DNA from: Pelagibius sp. Alg239-R121
Lineage (GTDB): Bacteria > Pseudomonadota > Alphaproteobacteria > Kiloniellales > Kiloniellaceae
DNA: 64,000 nucleotides
Direction: 5' to 3'
NCBI RefSeq assembly: GCF_947331435.1
Contig: NZ_CAMZOF010000004.1
Location: 434,001 to 498,000 of the forward strand
The position numbers and the translations under genes are program-made. Under the pieces are notes generated by a model. It was not told the origin of the DNA. It made no database searches and saw nothing but the letters and a program-made list of their open reading frames with translations. Shown piece after piece: positions 38,074 through 46,866 of the stretch. Positions within the stretch are counted from its first letter, which is position 1. Every line of letters starts with the position of its first letter.

Positions 38074-38434
38074 TCAACGTTGCGCCGTCTCGTCGTTCTC
38101 CGCTTTATAGACTGGAGCGTTGGAAGGTTCGAGAAGTGTGTTGCTCAGAATAATATCAGGAGCCTTCTCGCCAATCATGATGGTCAGTGCGTTGATGTTG
38201 CCGCCGACGCCCGACAGGTCGGCGACCACGGATATGTCCAGAACTCTTAGATCGTCCGCTTACCGGCGCCGGACAGCAACAGCAGCCCCGGCGGATAAAT
38301 TGCGCCGCCGAAAAGAACGACGTCTTGATCCGCCCGTGGCTGGTGCAGCTCACCGGCCAGCCAATGTTCGATTCGGACGGCACGGGCGTCTTCGAAGCGG
38401 GAGACCTCTATGAGGTCCAGTCTCAAGTTTGGAG
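38074..38434 (-). pseudogene. betA: betA (choline dehydrogenase, GMC family) remnant
   Basis: Two fragments of a choline dehydrogenase lie directly after betB. The first (38247-38438 frame) reads VRIEHWLAGELHQPRADQDV then VLFGGAIYPPGLLLLSGAG, matching the middle of GMC enzymes. The second, in a different frame ending at the TGA at 38074-38076, reads LRVLDISVVADLSGVGGNIN then ALTIMIGEKAPDIILSN and ends SNAPVYKAENDETAQR, the BetA C-terminus. The N-terminal FAD domain (about 230 residues) and roughly 200 residues between fragments are missing. The normal order betI-betB-betA is otherwise kept, so this is decay in place, not a new gene. Confidence 0.85.
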
Positions 38435-39898
38435 TCAATACGGCGCCTCAACATCGCCCAGCTCGACATAGACGCTTTTGATCTGTGTGTAGTGCTCAAC
38501 GGCGGCGGATCCGTTTTCCCGGCCCAGGCCGGACTGTTTGTAGCCGCCAAAAGGCATCTCGATGGGCGTTATGTTGTAGTTGTTGATCCAGCAGGTTCCG
38601 GCTTCGAGCTTCGCGATGACCCGGTGGGCGCGCGCCAGGTCGCGGGTGAATACGCCTGCGGAGAGTCCGAATTCTGTGTCGTTGGCGCGGGCAACGACCT
38701 CGGCTTCCTCCTCGAACGACAGTAGTGCCATGACCGGGCCGAAGATCTCCTCGCGCACGATCTGCATGTCGTCCTTGCAGTCGGCGAAAACCGTAGGCTC
38801 GACGAAGTTGCCGGTTGCCAACGCTGGGTCTGCAGGGCGGCCGCCGCCGGCGATGATCTTGGCACCCTCGTTCCGGCCGATCTCAATATAGGACAACACC
38901 TTCTCGGCGTGCTCGCGGGAGATCAAAGCACCCACATGGGTGTCCGGGTCCATGGGATCGCCGATCTTCATGCGGGAAACCCGCGCTGTCAGCTTTTCTT
39001 GAAAAGCTTCCAGGATGTCTGCCTGGACGAAGACCCGGGTTCCGTTAGAGCAGATTTCGCCCTGGGTATAGAAGTTCGCCATCAGAGCAGCCGAAACCGC
39101 ATTGTCGAGGTCTGCGTCCTCAAAGACAATGAGTGGCGACTTGCCGCCCAGTTCCAGGGTGACCTGCTTTAAGGTCGCGGCGGCATCCGCCATCACGCGC
39201 TTTCCGGTGCCGACTTCGCCGGTCAGCGACACCTTCGCAATGCCGGGATGTCTGGTCAGCATCTGTCCGGTCGATCCGAAACCCTGCACGACATTGAATA
39301 CGCCATCGGGCAGGCCGGCTTCGCTGTAGATCTCTGCGAGCTTCAGGGCGGTGAGGGGGGTCAGCTCGGCGGGCTTGAAGATCATGGCATTACCGCAGGC
39401 GAGGGCTGGTGCGGACTTCCAGCAGGCGATCTGGATCGGGTAGTTCCAGGCGCCGATTCCGGCACAGACCCCCAGCGGTTCGCGGCGGGTATAGGCAAAG
39501 GCCGAGCCGAGGTCGATGTGCTCGCCTTTGATGCTTGCGGCCAGTCCGGCGTAGTACTCGACGCAGTCGGCACCGGAGATGACGTCGACGACTTCGGCTT
39601 CCTGGATTGGCTTGCCGCTGTCCAGGACCTCCAGCTCAGCAAGTTCCCGGTTACGTTCCTTCAACAGGCGGGCCGCAGTATTGAGGACCCGGCCGCGCTC
39701 CGCCCCGGTCATTGCGGACCAAATCCCAAAGCCTTTTTGTGCAGCGGTCACCGCTGCATTGACATCCTGCTGGCCGGCGATTTGCACCTTGCAGATGACT
39801 TCGCCGTTGGCGGGGTTGATGCTCTCAAATCTCTCACCGGAGACGGCATCGCGATAGGTGCCGCCGATGTAGAGCTGCTGTTCAGGCAAAGTCGTCAT
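38435..39898 (-). CDS. betB: Betaine aldehyde dehydrogenase
   Basis: The 487-residue NAD(P)-dependent enzyme oxidises betaine aldehyde to glycine betaine. The catalytic Glu is in [19 protein letters not shown] and the catalytic Cys in [37 protein letters not shown] is the conserved nucleotide-side segment and the tail [20 protein letters not shown] is typical of BetB. It follows betI by 39 bp on the same strand and is followed by the betA remnant, so choline oxidation to the aldehyde must now depend on another dehydrogenase. Confidence 0.97.
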   Translation of the reverse strand: MTTLPEQQLYIGGTYRDAVSGERFESINPANGEVICKVQIAGQQDVNAAVTAAQKGFGIWSAMTGAERGRVLNTAARLLKERNRELAELEVLDSGKPIQEAEVVDVISGADCVEYYAGLAASIKGEHIDLGSAFAYTRREPLGVCAGIGAWNYPIQIACWKSAPALACGNAMIFKPAELTPLTALKLAEIYSEAGLPDGVFNVVQGFGSTGQMLTRHPGIAKVSLTGEVGTGKRVMADAAATLKQVTLELGGKSPLIVFEDADLDNAVSAALMANFYTQGEICSNGTRVFVQADILEAFQEKLTARVSRMKIGDPMDPDTHVGALISREHAEKVLSYIEIGRNEGAKIIAGGGRPADPALATGNFVEPTVFADCKDDMQIVREEIFGPVMALLSFEEEAEVVARANDTEFGLSAGVFTRDLARAHRVIAKLEAGTCWINNYNITPIEMPFGGYKQSGLGRENGSAAVEHYTQIKSVYVELGDVEAPY

Positions 39899-39937
39899 GT
39901 CAATCGATCCAAAAACCGCAACCTGAAGCCGGTCAAG

Positions 39938-40555
39938 TTACGAGATTGTCTGAAGCCGCCCGTTATGCGGCGCGGCGTGTTTCTTGAACTGGTCGGTCGC
40001 ATAGGTCCGCGCGATGTCGGCGGCTTCTTCGGGCGTGACGCCGCCGGAAGAAAGTGCGCAACGCAGCCAGAGACCTTCAATCAGGGCAGCGAGGCCGGTG
40101 GCGACCGCTTTCACCCGGTCTTCGGGCAGATGCGGTTTCAGGGCGTGTTGAAAATTGCTGATCATGCGCCGCTCGTTGATGGCATGAACGCGCTTGAGAT
40201 TGGGGGTTTGCGGCACCAGCGCCCAGTAGGACAGCCAGACCGAGACCACCTCAGGCACGAATTGAGAAGGTGCGAAATTGGCGTCGATAACGGCGAGGAT
40301 GCGTTCTTCCGGTGTCTTCGCTTCACGGAGCCGTCGCACGGTCTCGATGCGCAGGTCTTCTGCAACTGATCGCCAGGTCGCTTCCAACAACCCGGCTTTG
40401 TCCTTGAAATAATGAGCGACAATGCCGGAAGATAGACCGGCGCGCCGGCTGATCCGGGCGATTGTCGTAGCGCCAAAGCCGTCCTCGTGGATCGAGGCAA
40501 TCGTGGCGTCGATCAACTGACGCCGCCTGATTTCCTCCATTCCAACCTTGGGCAT
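39938..40555 (-). CDS. betI: TetR-family choline-responsive repressor BetI
   Basis: From the ATG at 40555 the protein is 205 residues and begins MPKVGMEEIRRRQLIDATIA, the BetI start. The helix-turn-helix TTIARISRRAGLSSGIVAHY and the ligand domain LSYWALVPQTPNLKRVHAIN and GLAALIEGLWLRCALSSGGV fit BetI. It is the first gene of the betI-betB-(betA) operon and lies divergent to choXWV. A 14-bp palindrome at 40635-40648 is the probable operator; choline relieves repression in known BetI systems. Confidence 0.94.
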   Translation of the reverse strand: MPKVGMEEIRRRQLIDATIASIHEDGFGATTIARISRRAGLSSGIVAHYFKDKAGLLEATWRSVAEDLRIETVRRLREAKTPEERILAVIDANFAPSQFVPEVVSVWLSYWALVPQTPNLKRVHAINERRMISNFQHALKPHLPEDRVKAVATGLAALIEGLWLRCALSSGGVTPEEAADIARTYATDQFKKHAAPHNGRLQTIS

Positions 40556-40948
40556 TCCAATTCTCCGTCCAGAGCCGCATCTCAGCGTGAGATCAAGTAT
40601 CTCCCGCAGTTTCAATCTGGTCTATTTTATTTTTATTGAACGTTCAATTAAAATAAGCAAGAGTTGCTCTAACGAAGGTGGAATGACCGCCAATGGGGCT
40701 AACGGGGAAAGACTTCTTGCTATTGGCTGGCCGATGACCGGTGGATTTACGTCGCCGGGATGGCCCGAAGCAAAATGATCTTGAGCAGGCGCTGCCTCCG
40801 GCTTCGTCCCTGCCGTGCACTGCCACGCGGGACAAGCCTGAAGGGACGTCGTAAAGTTGAACCTGAGGCCCTGAAGAGACCGTTCCGGCAGAGGCAGTGT
40901 CGCTGCCGTATTGACTCTGGGATCAAGAAACAAAAATGGGAGACTGGA
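40556..40948. promoter_or_regulatory. betI-choX intergenic region with BetI-type operator at 40635-40648
   Basis: ATTGAACGTTCAAT at 40635-40648 is a perfect palindrome 80 bp upstream of betI and 300 bp upstream of choX. A GAACGTTC-centred site is in keeping with BetI operators of alphaproteobacteria, from general knowledge. It may control both operons, but its distance from choX makes that less certain. The remaining 240 bp has GC-rich sequence without a supported frame; a GGGAG ribosome site precedes choX. Confidence 0.65.
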
Positions 40949-41911
40949 ATGATGAAATTGAAACACATGCTGGCCGTGAGCGCCGTCTCGGCTGTGGCGC
41001 TAAGTGGTGCGTTGCTCGCGTCGCCGGCGGTTGCTGCCGATCCGGCAAGCTGCAAGGTCGTCAACTTCTCTGACGTTGGTTGGACCGACATCACGGCAAC
41101 GACCGCCGCGACCTCCGTGGTGCTGGAAGGTTTGGGTTACGAGCCGAAGGTACAGCTGCTGTCAGTGCCGGTGACCTACGCAAGTTTGAAAAACGGCGAC
41201 GTCGATATCTTCCTCGGTAACTGGATGCCGACGATGGAAGGCGATCTCGCAAAGTACCGTGATGAAGGGTCGGTGGAAGTTCTGGGCGTGAACCTGGAAG
41301 GCGCCAAGTACACCCTTGCAGTTCCAAAGTATCTTGCCGACAAGGGCCTCAAGGATTTTGCCGACATTGCGAAATTCAAGGACGAACTAGACGGCAAGAT
41401 CTACGGGATTGAGCCGGGCAACGACGGCAATCGTCTGATCCAGGGGATGATCGACAACAACACATTCGATCTTAAAGGGTTTGAAGTCGTCGAGTCCTCG
41501 GAGCAGGGGATGCTGGCGCAGGTCAAGCGCAGCGCACGGAAAAAAGACGCTGTCGTGTTCCTCGGCTGGGAGCCGCACCCCATGAACGCGAACTTCGATC
41601 TGGCCTATCTGTCTGGCGGTGACGATGTCTTCGGCCCCAACTTCGGCGGCGCCACCGTCTATACCAACGTGCGCAAGGGCTATGCATCCGATTGTCCCAA
41701 TGTCGGCAAATTGCTGACCAATCAGAAGTTCTCGCTGGCCATGGAGAACGAGATCATGGGCGCAATTCTAGATGGCGGCGAAGAGCCCGACGATGCGGCC
41801 AAGGCGTGGTTGAAGGCGAATGCAGGCATTCTTGATACCTGGCTCGCCGATGTGTCGACCATGGATGGCGGTGAGGGCCTCGGCGCGGTTAAGGCGCATC
41901 TCGGCCTCTAA
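40949..41911 (+). CDS. choX: Choline/glycine betaine ABC transporter substrate-binding protein
   Basis: From the ATG at 40949 the product is 320 residues with signal peptide MLAVSAVSAVALSGALLASP then AVAADP. The mature protein starts SCKVVNFSDVGWTDITATTA and continues LSVPVTYASLKNGDVDIFLG with NWMPTMEGDLAKYR, typical of ChoX of the rhizobial choline systems; its aromatic residues form the quaternary ammonium box. It is the first gene of choXWV, divergent from betI, so imported choline is connected to betaine metabolism. A 14-bp perfect hairpin follows the stop at 41928-41966. Confidence 0.93.
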   Translation: MMKLKHMLAVSAVSAVALSGALLASPAVAADPASCKVVNFSDVGWTDITATTAATSVVLEGLGYEPKVQLLSVPVTYASLKNGDVDIFLGNWMPTMEGDLAKYRDEGSVEVLGVNLEGAKYTLAVPKYLADKGLKDFADIAKFKDELDGKIYGIEPGNDGNRLIQGMIDNNTFDLKGFEVVESSEQGMLAQVKRSARKKDAVVFLGWEPHPMNANFDLAYLSGGDDVFGPNFGGATVYTNVRKGYASDCPNVGKLLTNQKFSLAMENEIMGAILDGGEEPDDAAKAWLKANAGILDTWLADVSTMDGGEGLGAVKAHLGL

Positions 41912-41927
41912 TCCGGGTCTTTCAAAG

Positions 41928-41966
41928 CATGATGGCCGCAGGGACGTTGTCTCTGCGGCCATCATG
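41928..41966 (+). other. Strong intercistronic hairpin between choX and choW
   Basis: CATGATGGCCGCAG (41928-41941) and CTGCGGCCATCATG (41953-41966) are perfectly complementary 14-bp arms with an 11-base loop. No T-tract follows, so it is more likely an mRNA processing or 3' stabilising element than a terminator, as seen between genes of unequal expression in ABC operons. It would allow high binding-protein and low permease synthesis. Partial termination is not excluded. Confidence 0.8.
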
Positions 41967-42027
41967 AATATCCAAACATACTCGGCATTGCTGCTGATCT
42001 TGCGTGGAAGCAAGTATAGGGGGCGTC

Positions 42028-42876
42028 ATGGAATGGCTCACTGAGAATAAGATTCCACTCGGCAAGACGATTGAGTGGCTGGTGGATCTGCTGAATGAGC
42101 ATTTCGCCTGGCTCTTTGATTTCATTTCCGACGTTTTGGGCTTCACGATCGAAGGCCTGATCGATATTTTGCAGTGGTGCCATCCATTGGCCCTGATTGC
42201 CCTGATTGCTGCCTTGGCCTATTGGCTGCAGCGTTCGATCCCCCTGGTTGTGGCCGTCATACTCTCGCTGTTGTTCATCGTTAACCTGGGTTACTGGGAA
42301 GATACACTCGAGACGATTGCGCTGGTGGTCTGTGCCACGGCTTTCTCCATGGTCGCCGGCGTGCCGGTGGGAATTGCGGCTGCCCATCGTCCCGGTCTCT
42401 ACACGGCGATCCGGCCGGTGCTGGACCTTATGCAGACGATTCCGACCTTCGTCTATTTGATCCCAACGCTGACGCTGTTTGGACTGGGCGTCGTGCCCGG
42501 ACTTATCTCGACGGTTATCTTCGCAATCCCCGCACCGATCCGTCTGACCTATCTGGGGGTCTCGTCGGTCCCCAAGGCCTTGGTCGAGGCAGGCGAGTCC
42601 TTTGGCGCGACCAAGCAGCAGTTGCTTTGGAAAGTTGAGATACCCCATGCCATGCCGACCATCATGGCAGGCTTGACTCAGTGCATTATGCTCTCGCTTT
42701 CAATGGTCGTGATTGCTGCACTGGTGGGCGCCGACGGTCTTGGCAAACCTGTCGTGCGGGCCCTGAACACGGTCAACATCTCCAAGGGGTTTGAAGCAGG
42801 ACTGGCGATCGTGATCATCGCGATTTTGCTGGACCGCTTCTGCCGTCAGCGCAACAAAAACGGTGGAGGGAAGTAA
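42028..42876 (+). CDS. choW: Choline/betaine ABC transporter permease
   Basis: The ATG at 42028 (GGGGGCGT upstream) gives 282 residues; a GTG at 42004 is the other candidate. The central part has the binding-protein-dependent transport signature: SVPKALVEAGESFGATKQQL near EIPHAMPTIMAG, preceded by PVLDLMQTIPTFVYLIPTLT. About seven membrane spans are visible, with a long amphipathic N-terminus as in ProW. It pairs with ChoX and the ATPase ChoV. Confidence 0.94.
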   Translation: MEWLTENKIPLGKTIEWLVDLLNEHFAWLFDFISDVLGFTIEGLIDILQWCHPLALIALIAALAYWLQRSIPLVVAVILSLLFIVNLGYWEDTLETIALVVCATAFSMVAGVPVGIAAAHRPGLYTAIRPVLDLMQTIPTFVYLIPTLTLFGLGVVPGLISTVIFAIPAPIRLTYLGVSSVPKALVEAGESFGATKQQLLWKVEIPHAMPTIMAGLTQCIMLSLSMVVIAALVGADGLGKPVVRALNTVNISKGFEAGLAIVIIAILLDRFCRQRNKNGGGK

Positions 42877-42879
42877 CCA

Positions 42880-44109
42880 ATGACTTCAAGTCCGTCTTCC
42901 TCCGTTGTCGAGTTTAAGAATGTCGACATCATCTTCGGCAAAAAGCCGGAACAGGCGCTGCCGCTTCTGGATTCCGGCGAAAACCGGGATTCAATCCAGG
43001 AGAAAACCGGCAACATTCTCGGCGTTGCCGGCGCATCGATTGCTATCGAAGAGGGTGAAATCTGCGTGCTGATGGGCCTGTCCGGATCGGGTAAGTCCAC
43101 CCTGCTGCGCGCGGTCAACGGTCTCAACAAGGTGACCCGCGGTCACGTCTGGGTCAATGACGGTGAACGGCGGGTCGACGTTACGTCCTGCGACTCAGCG
43201 ACCCTGCGAGAGCTGCGCATGCACAAGGTTGCCATGGTGTTTCAGCAATTCGCGCTGCTGCCCTGGCGGACGGTTCAGGAGAACGTTGCTTTCGGTCTGG
43301 AACTCCAGGGTATGGCCAAGGGGCTGCGCGATGAAATCGTTGCCGAGAAGTTGGAGATGGTCGGACTGGATCGCTGGAAAGATAAGTTCGGTCACGAGCT
43401 TTCGGGCGGTATGCAGCAGCGGGTCGGCCTTGCTCGAGCCTTCGCGACTGATGCCGACATCCTTTTGATGGACGAACCTTTTTCGGCGCTCGACCCGCTG
43501 ATCCGGGATCATCTTCAGGACGAGTTGCTGGAACTGCAACGCAAACTCAAGAAGACAATCATCTTCGTCAGCCATGATCTGGATGAAGCCCTCAAGATCG
43601 GCACGCACATCGCGATCATGGAAGGCGGCCGGATCGTCCAGTATGGCGAACCCGAGGAAATCGTGCTGAAGCCCGCCAATGAATACGTCGCAGAGTTCGT
43701 TGCTCATATGAACCCGATTAATGTGTTGCGGGGTGAATCCCTGATGACGCCGTTGCAGGGTTTGCGGCGTGACGGCGAGGACTTCATTCTCGATCCGCAG
43801 AGCTATTTTCGGGCGCGCCTGGACGCGGAGGGCGGCCTGGCCCAGGTTACCTGCGGCGGCGCACCAGCAGTACTCAAGAACTACGATGAGGCGATGGCAC
43901 CGGAGGCCTATCATGATGGCATGCTGGTTGCAGCTCCACCCTCGCTCTCTATGCGGACGGCGATTGAGATTCGCAAGGCGACCGGTTGTCCCGTCGTCAT
44001 GACAGACGAAGGCAAGGTGTTGGGCGTTGTCGGCGATGAAGAGATCTATCACGGTATCTTGCGCCAGGCGTCGATGGCCGATCATGATGTGGACGGCGTG
44101 GCAGAGTAA
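42880..44109 (+). CDS. choV: Choline/betaine ABC transporter ATP-binding protein
   Basis: The 409-residue ATPase has Walker [10 protein letters not shown], signature LSGGMQQRVGLARAFA, Walker B ILLMDEPFSALDPL and switch His in IIFVSHDLDEALKIG. The C-terminal 120 residues, after PINVLRGESLM, are a CBS-like regulatory region as in ProV/ChoV, which senses ionic strength in relatives. It starts 3 bp after choW. It powers choline or betaine import. Confidence 0.96.
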   Translation: MTSSPSSSVVEFKNVDIIFGKKPEQALPLLDSGENRDSIQEKTGNILGVAGASIAIEEGEICVLMGLSGSGKSTLLRAVNGLNKVTRGHVWVNDGERRVDVTSCDSATLRELRMHKVAMVFQQFALLPWRTVQENVAFGLELQGMAKGLRDEIVAEKLEMVGLDRWKDKFGHELSGGMQQRVGLARAFATDADILLMDEPFSALDPLIRDHLQDELLELQRKLKKTIIFVSHDLDEALKIGTHIAIMEGGRIVQYGEPEEIVLKPANEYVAEFVAHMNPINVLRGESLMTPLQGLRRDGEDFILDPQSYFRARLDAEGGLAQVTCGGAPAVLKNYDEAMAPEAYHDGMLVAAPPSLSMRTAIEIRKATGCPVVMTDEGKVLGVVGDEEIYHGILRQASMADHDVDGVAE

Positions 44110-44189
44110 GCTTCGCACGTGGGATGTGGTCGACTCAAACAGCTCGCCAATCATTGTGCGGTCAAGCTGAGCCAGAGAGGCAATCGTAG

Positions 44190-45323
44190 ATGCGCATTCT
44201 GATCTGCGGCGGCGGAATATCGGGCCTGTCGACAGCGTTGGCCTTGCGTGGCGATGGACACGAGATCGAACTGATCGAGAAGGCGGACGGGTGGCGTGCG
44301 GAAGGTGCAGGCCTGCATCTACCCGGCAATGCGGTGGCATCTATGGAGCGTTTGGGGATTGCCGGTCAAGTCGCGGCGATCTCCTTTGCCTTTCCACGCA
44401 TCCGGTACCTTGACCATCGGGCGGCGCGGCTGTTCGACCTGGATTTGCGGGATGGCAGTTGGCCAGTCTTTCAGGCTACGGAACGAGCCGGCTTTCACGA
44501 AATTCTCCGCAGAGCATTGCCTGATCTCAAGGTTATTTTTGGTCGCGAGATCTCAGAGATCTCTACATCGGATAAGAGCGCGAAGAATCCAGCGGCCGTG
44601 ACTTTCAATGACGGCGACAGATCCGAATACGATCTCGTGGTCGGTGCGGATGGCATCAATTCTTCGCTCCGGGCTTTACTTTGGGGGAAGGAGCTCGCTC
44701 CGGTTTCTGCTGGATTCTCCTGCTGGCGCTGGTTGACCCCGTTGCCGCCGGGTCAGGCTGAGCCGCACTTTATGATCGGCAGTGGATCCGTCCTGCTCGT
44801 GATGCCGGTAAGTGCGGATTGCGCCTATGTTTTTGCCTCCATCGCCGATCCCGATGGAACAATGGTGAAGCAAGGCGCAGACATTCTGCAGTCCGCGTTC
44901 TCGATGTACGGAGGTGCCGTACCGAAGCTGCTCGCGCGTTTGGAACAGGACGCACCGATCCTTCCCGGCGTGCTGGCGCAGATGCTGGTTGACCAGTGGC
45001 ACCAGGGACCGGCTGTGTTGGTCGGAGACGCGGCACACGGAACGCTTCCCACCATGGCGCAGGGCGCAACCATGGCGATGGAGGATGCGTTGGTGCTGGC
45101 GGAATCGCTTCGCGCCGAGCCCGATCTTCACCTGGCCTTATCTCTCTATCAGGAACGGAGAAAGCCCAGGGCTCAGTGGGTGCAGCACCAATCCCTTAAG
45201 CGCATGGGACTTGCCCGCCTAAAATCCCAACCTCTGGTCTTTCTGCGCAATCAACTGATGAGGCGGATGGGCCCTAAGGTTCTGGCTTCCGGCTGGCGGC
45301 CACTGATCGAAAAGGCCTTTTAA
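44190..45323 (+). CDS. FAD-dependent monooxygenase (group A, salicylate hydroxylase-like)
   Basis: The 377-residue flavoprotein has the FAD motif RILICGGGISGLSTALAL at the N-terminus and the second, DAAHGTLPTMAQGATMAMED, around residue 280, with GADGINSSLRALLW (DG motif) at about 150. It therefore hydroxylates an aromatic or similar substrate with NAD(P)H. It stands 81 bp after choV and 140 bp before the HAD gene, so it is probably separate. Substrate unknown; no aromatic pathway genes flank it. Confidence 0.85.
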   Translation: MRILICGGGISGLSTALALRGDGHEIELIEKADGWRAEGAGLHLPGNAVASMERLGIAGQVAAISFAFPRIRYLDHRAARLFDLDLRDGSWPVFQATERAGFHEILRRALPDLKVIFGREISEISTSDKSAKNPAAVTFNDGDRSEYDLVVGADGINSSLRALLWGKELAPVSAGFSCWRWLTPLPPGQAEPHFMIGSGSVLLVMPVSADCAYVFASIADPDGTMVKQGADILQSAFSMYGGAVPKLLARLEQDAPILPGVLAQMLVDQWHQGPAVLVGDAAHGTLPTMAQGATMAMEDALVLAESLRAEPDLHLALSLYQERRKPRAQWVQHQSLKRMGLARLKSQPLVFLRNQLMRRMGPKVLASGWRPLIEKAF

Positions 45324-45464
45324 CAATCAAAGTCAGGCACAGGGCAGATCAGATGCTGATGCATTTAAGAACGCCGCTTGCTCTTCTAGCTATTTAACAA
45401 GAAACTGCGACGGGTCTCACTGTGAGTCTCAGTAAAACAACCAGATTTTAACATCGGAGCCGTT

Positions 45465-46187
45465 ATGGCGATCAAAGGAATCCTGTTCGATAAGGACGGG
45501 ACGCTGTTGGACTACTATGCCACCTGGATGCCGGCCAATCGGGAGGCCGCCCTGGCTGTCGCTCAGGGCGATGATGCCTTGGGACATCGATTGCTGCTGG
45601 CCGGCGGTTACGACGCGCAGGCAGACCGCGTGCGATCGGGTTCAGCCCTTGCGGCGGGCAGCAACTGGGAGATTGCTCAGTGCTGGTCGCTGGCCCTGAA
45701 CGGGCACCGTTTTCAGAAGCCGGCGGAGGTTCTGATCACAGTGATCGATGAAATATTTGAACGCCACGGCCGCGAGTCAGCCGTATCGGTCACAGATCTT
45801 GTTCCCTTCCTGGCTAATCTGAAACGGCGCGGACTGTTCATTGGTGTCGGCACGAACGACAGTGAGAAAGGAGCGCTGCGGAGCCTGGGGCGTTTTGGCG
45901 TCAACGCCATGTTTGATTTTCTTGCCGGCTATGATTCCGGTCATGGCACCAAACCCGGTCCTGGTCTTGTTCACGGCTTTTGCCACACCACCGGTTTGCA
46001 GGCGCCACAGGTCATGGTGGTTGGTGACAATCTCCATGACCTCGAGATGGGGCGTGCAGGGAACGCAGGCTTGGTGGTCGGGGTTCTGACCGGCACGTCC
46101 CTGAAAGACGAACTCGATCAGCATGCCGACCACGTGCTTCCAAGCATCATCGAACTGGAAAGCCTGCTCGATTCGCTTGAAGAATAG
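45465..46187 (+). CDS. HAD-superfamily hydrolase (phosphoglycolate phosphatase-like)
   Basis: The 240-residue protein begins GILFDKDGTLLDYYATWMPA, with the nucleophile Asp and acid Asp at DKDGT, has IGVGTNDSEKGALRSLGRFG (motif II) and MVVGDNLHDLEMGRAGNAGL (motif IV). A helical cap lies between. Such enzymes dephosphorylate small metabolites. The start codon has no strong upstream site (GGAGCC). A terminator follows at 46250-46278. Confidence 0.88.
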   Translation: MAIKGILFDKDGTLLDYYATWMPANREAALAVAQGDDALGHRLLLAGGYDAQADRVRSGSALAAGSNWEIAQCWSLALNGHRFQKPAEVLITVIDEIFERHGRESAVSVTDLVPFLANLKRRGLFIGVGTNDSEKGALRSLGRFGVNAMFDFLAGYDSGHGTKPGPGLVHGFCHTTGLQAPQVMVVGDNLHDLEMGRAGNAGLVVGVLTGTSLKDELDQHADHVLPSIIELESLLDSLEE

Positions 46188-46249
46188 CGAAAACACGCCC
46201 TCAAACGTTACAGCTTAGAGGCCGATTCTCGCTTTTAATCGGTTCAGTG

Positions 46250-46278
46250 AAAAACGACCGGCTCTTAGATCGTTTTTT
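46250..46278 (+). terminator. Probable terminator after the HAD gene
   Basis: AAAAACGA (46250-46257) and TCGTTTTT (46270-46277) form an 8-bp stem with a 12-base loop, followed by TTGTG. It lies between the convergent HAD and small basic protein genes and can serve both strands, since the A-tract becomes U-rich on the other strand. Confidence 0.65.
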
Positions 46279-46287
46279 GTGTCCGCG

Positions 46288-46482
46288 TTACGCGGCAGGA
46301 GCCTTTTTCAAGCTCAACTGCGGCCGGGGGACAACCTTGAATGCGCTGTGATTGATTTTCTTGAGGACGTAAACCTTGTCGCCCTGCTTATTCAGCCGGA
46401 TCATCTCGGCAAAGGCTTCCGTGTAATTCCAGGTATCGGCTTTTGAGTCTTCGGTGTTCTTGCGGCTGGGCTTCGACTTCAT
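46288..46482 (-). CDS. Small basic protein of unknown function
   Basis: The 64-residue product is rich in Lys, with the segment TWNYTEAFAEMIRLNKQGDK then VYVLKKINHSAFKVV. An exceptionally clear AGGAGGAAAC lies upstream of its ATG, supporting real translation. No domain is recognised. The N-terminus (SRKNTEDSKAD) is probably unstructured. Confidence 0.7.
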   Translation of the reverse strand: MKSKPSRKNTEDSKADTWNYTEAFAEMIRLNKQGDKVYVLKKINHSAFKVVPRPQLSLKKAPAA

Positions 46483-46866
46483 TTTTGCTTTGTTTCCTCC
46501 TGTTGATCGCTCTGTCTGTCAGCGGGGCAAAGATAGTCAGACGGAACCTCCGCACAACCGACGGCATGACATGCCTGCCATGAGCCTGGCGAATGCCCCG
46601 TCAAACACTCGGTGAAGACCTTGCCCAGGCTCAAAACAGGCTTGAGTCCGCCGCTGCGGAATGCTCGCTGATGACCTGCTCAACTTTAGCGTGTCACAAA
46701 GTTGTGACAGAGGCGTGAACATGCCGGGTGCTAGACTCATGTCTGCGAGATCGTGAGTTGCTGGACGATTGGAGTATGTCAGGGTTCATTACGTTTGCCC
46801 CTTGATAGAGAATTCCGTCGAAGATGGTGAGGCTCGTCGTGATTAGTCGTCGAGGAGTCTTTACGA
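46483..46866. promoter_or_regulatory. Promoter region of the cytochrome gene with 18-bp palindrome (46692-46709)
   Basis: TGTCACAA-AG-TTGTGACA at 46692-46709 is an 8-bp-arm inverted repeat with a two-base centre, 157 bp upstream of the cytochrome P460-like gene. This resembles sites for Crp/Fnr-type or GntR dimers but cannot be assigned to one. The rest of the 384-bp gap shows no coding frame. Confidence 0.6.
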
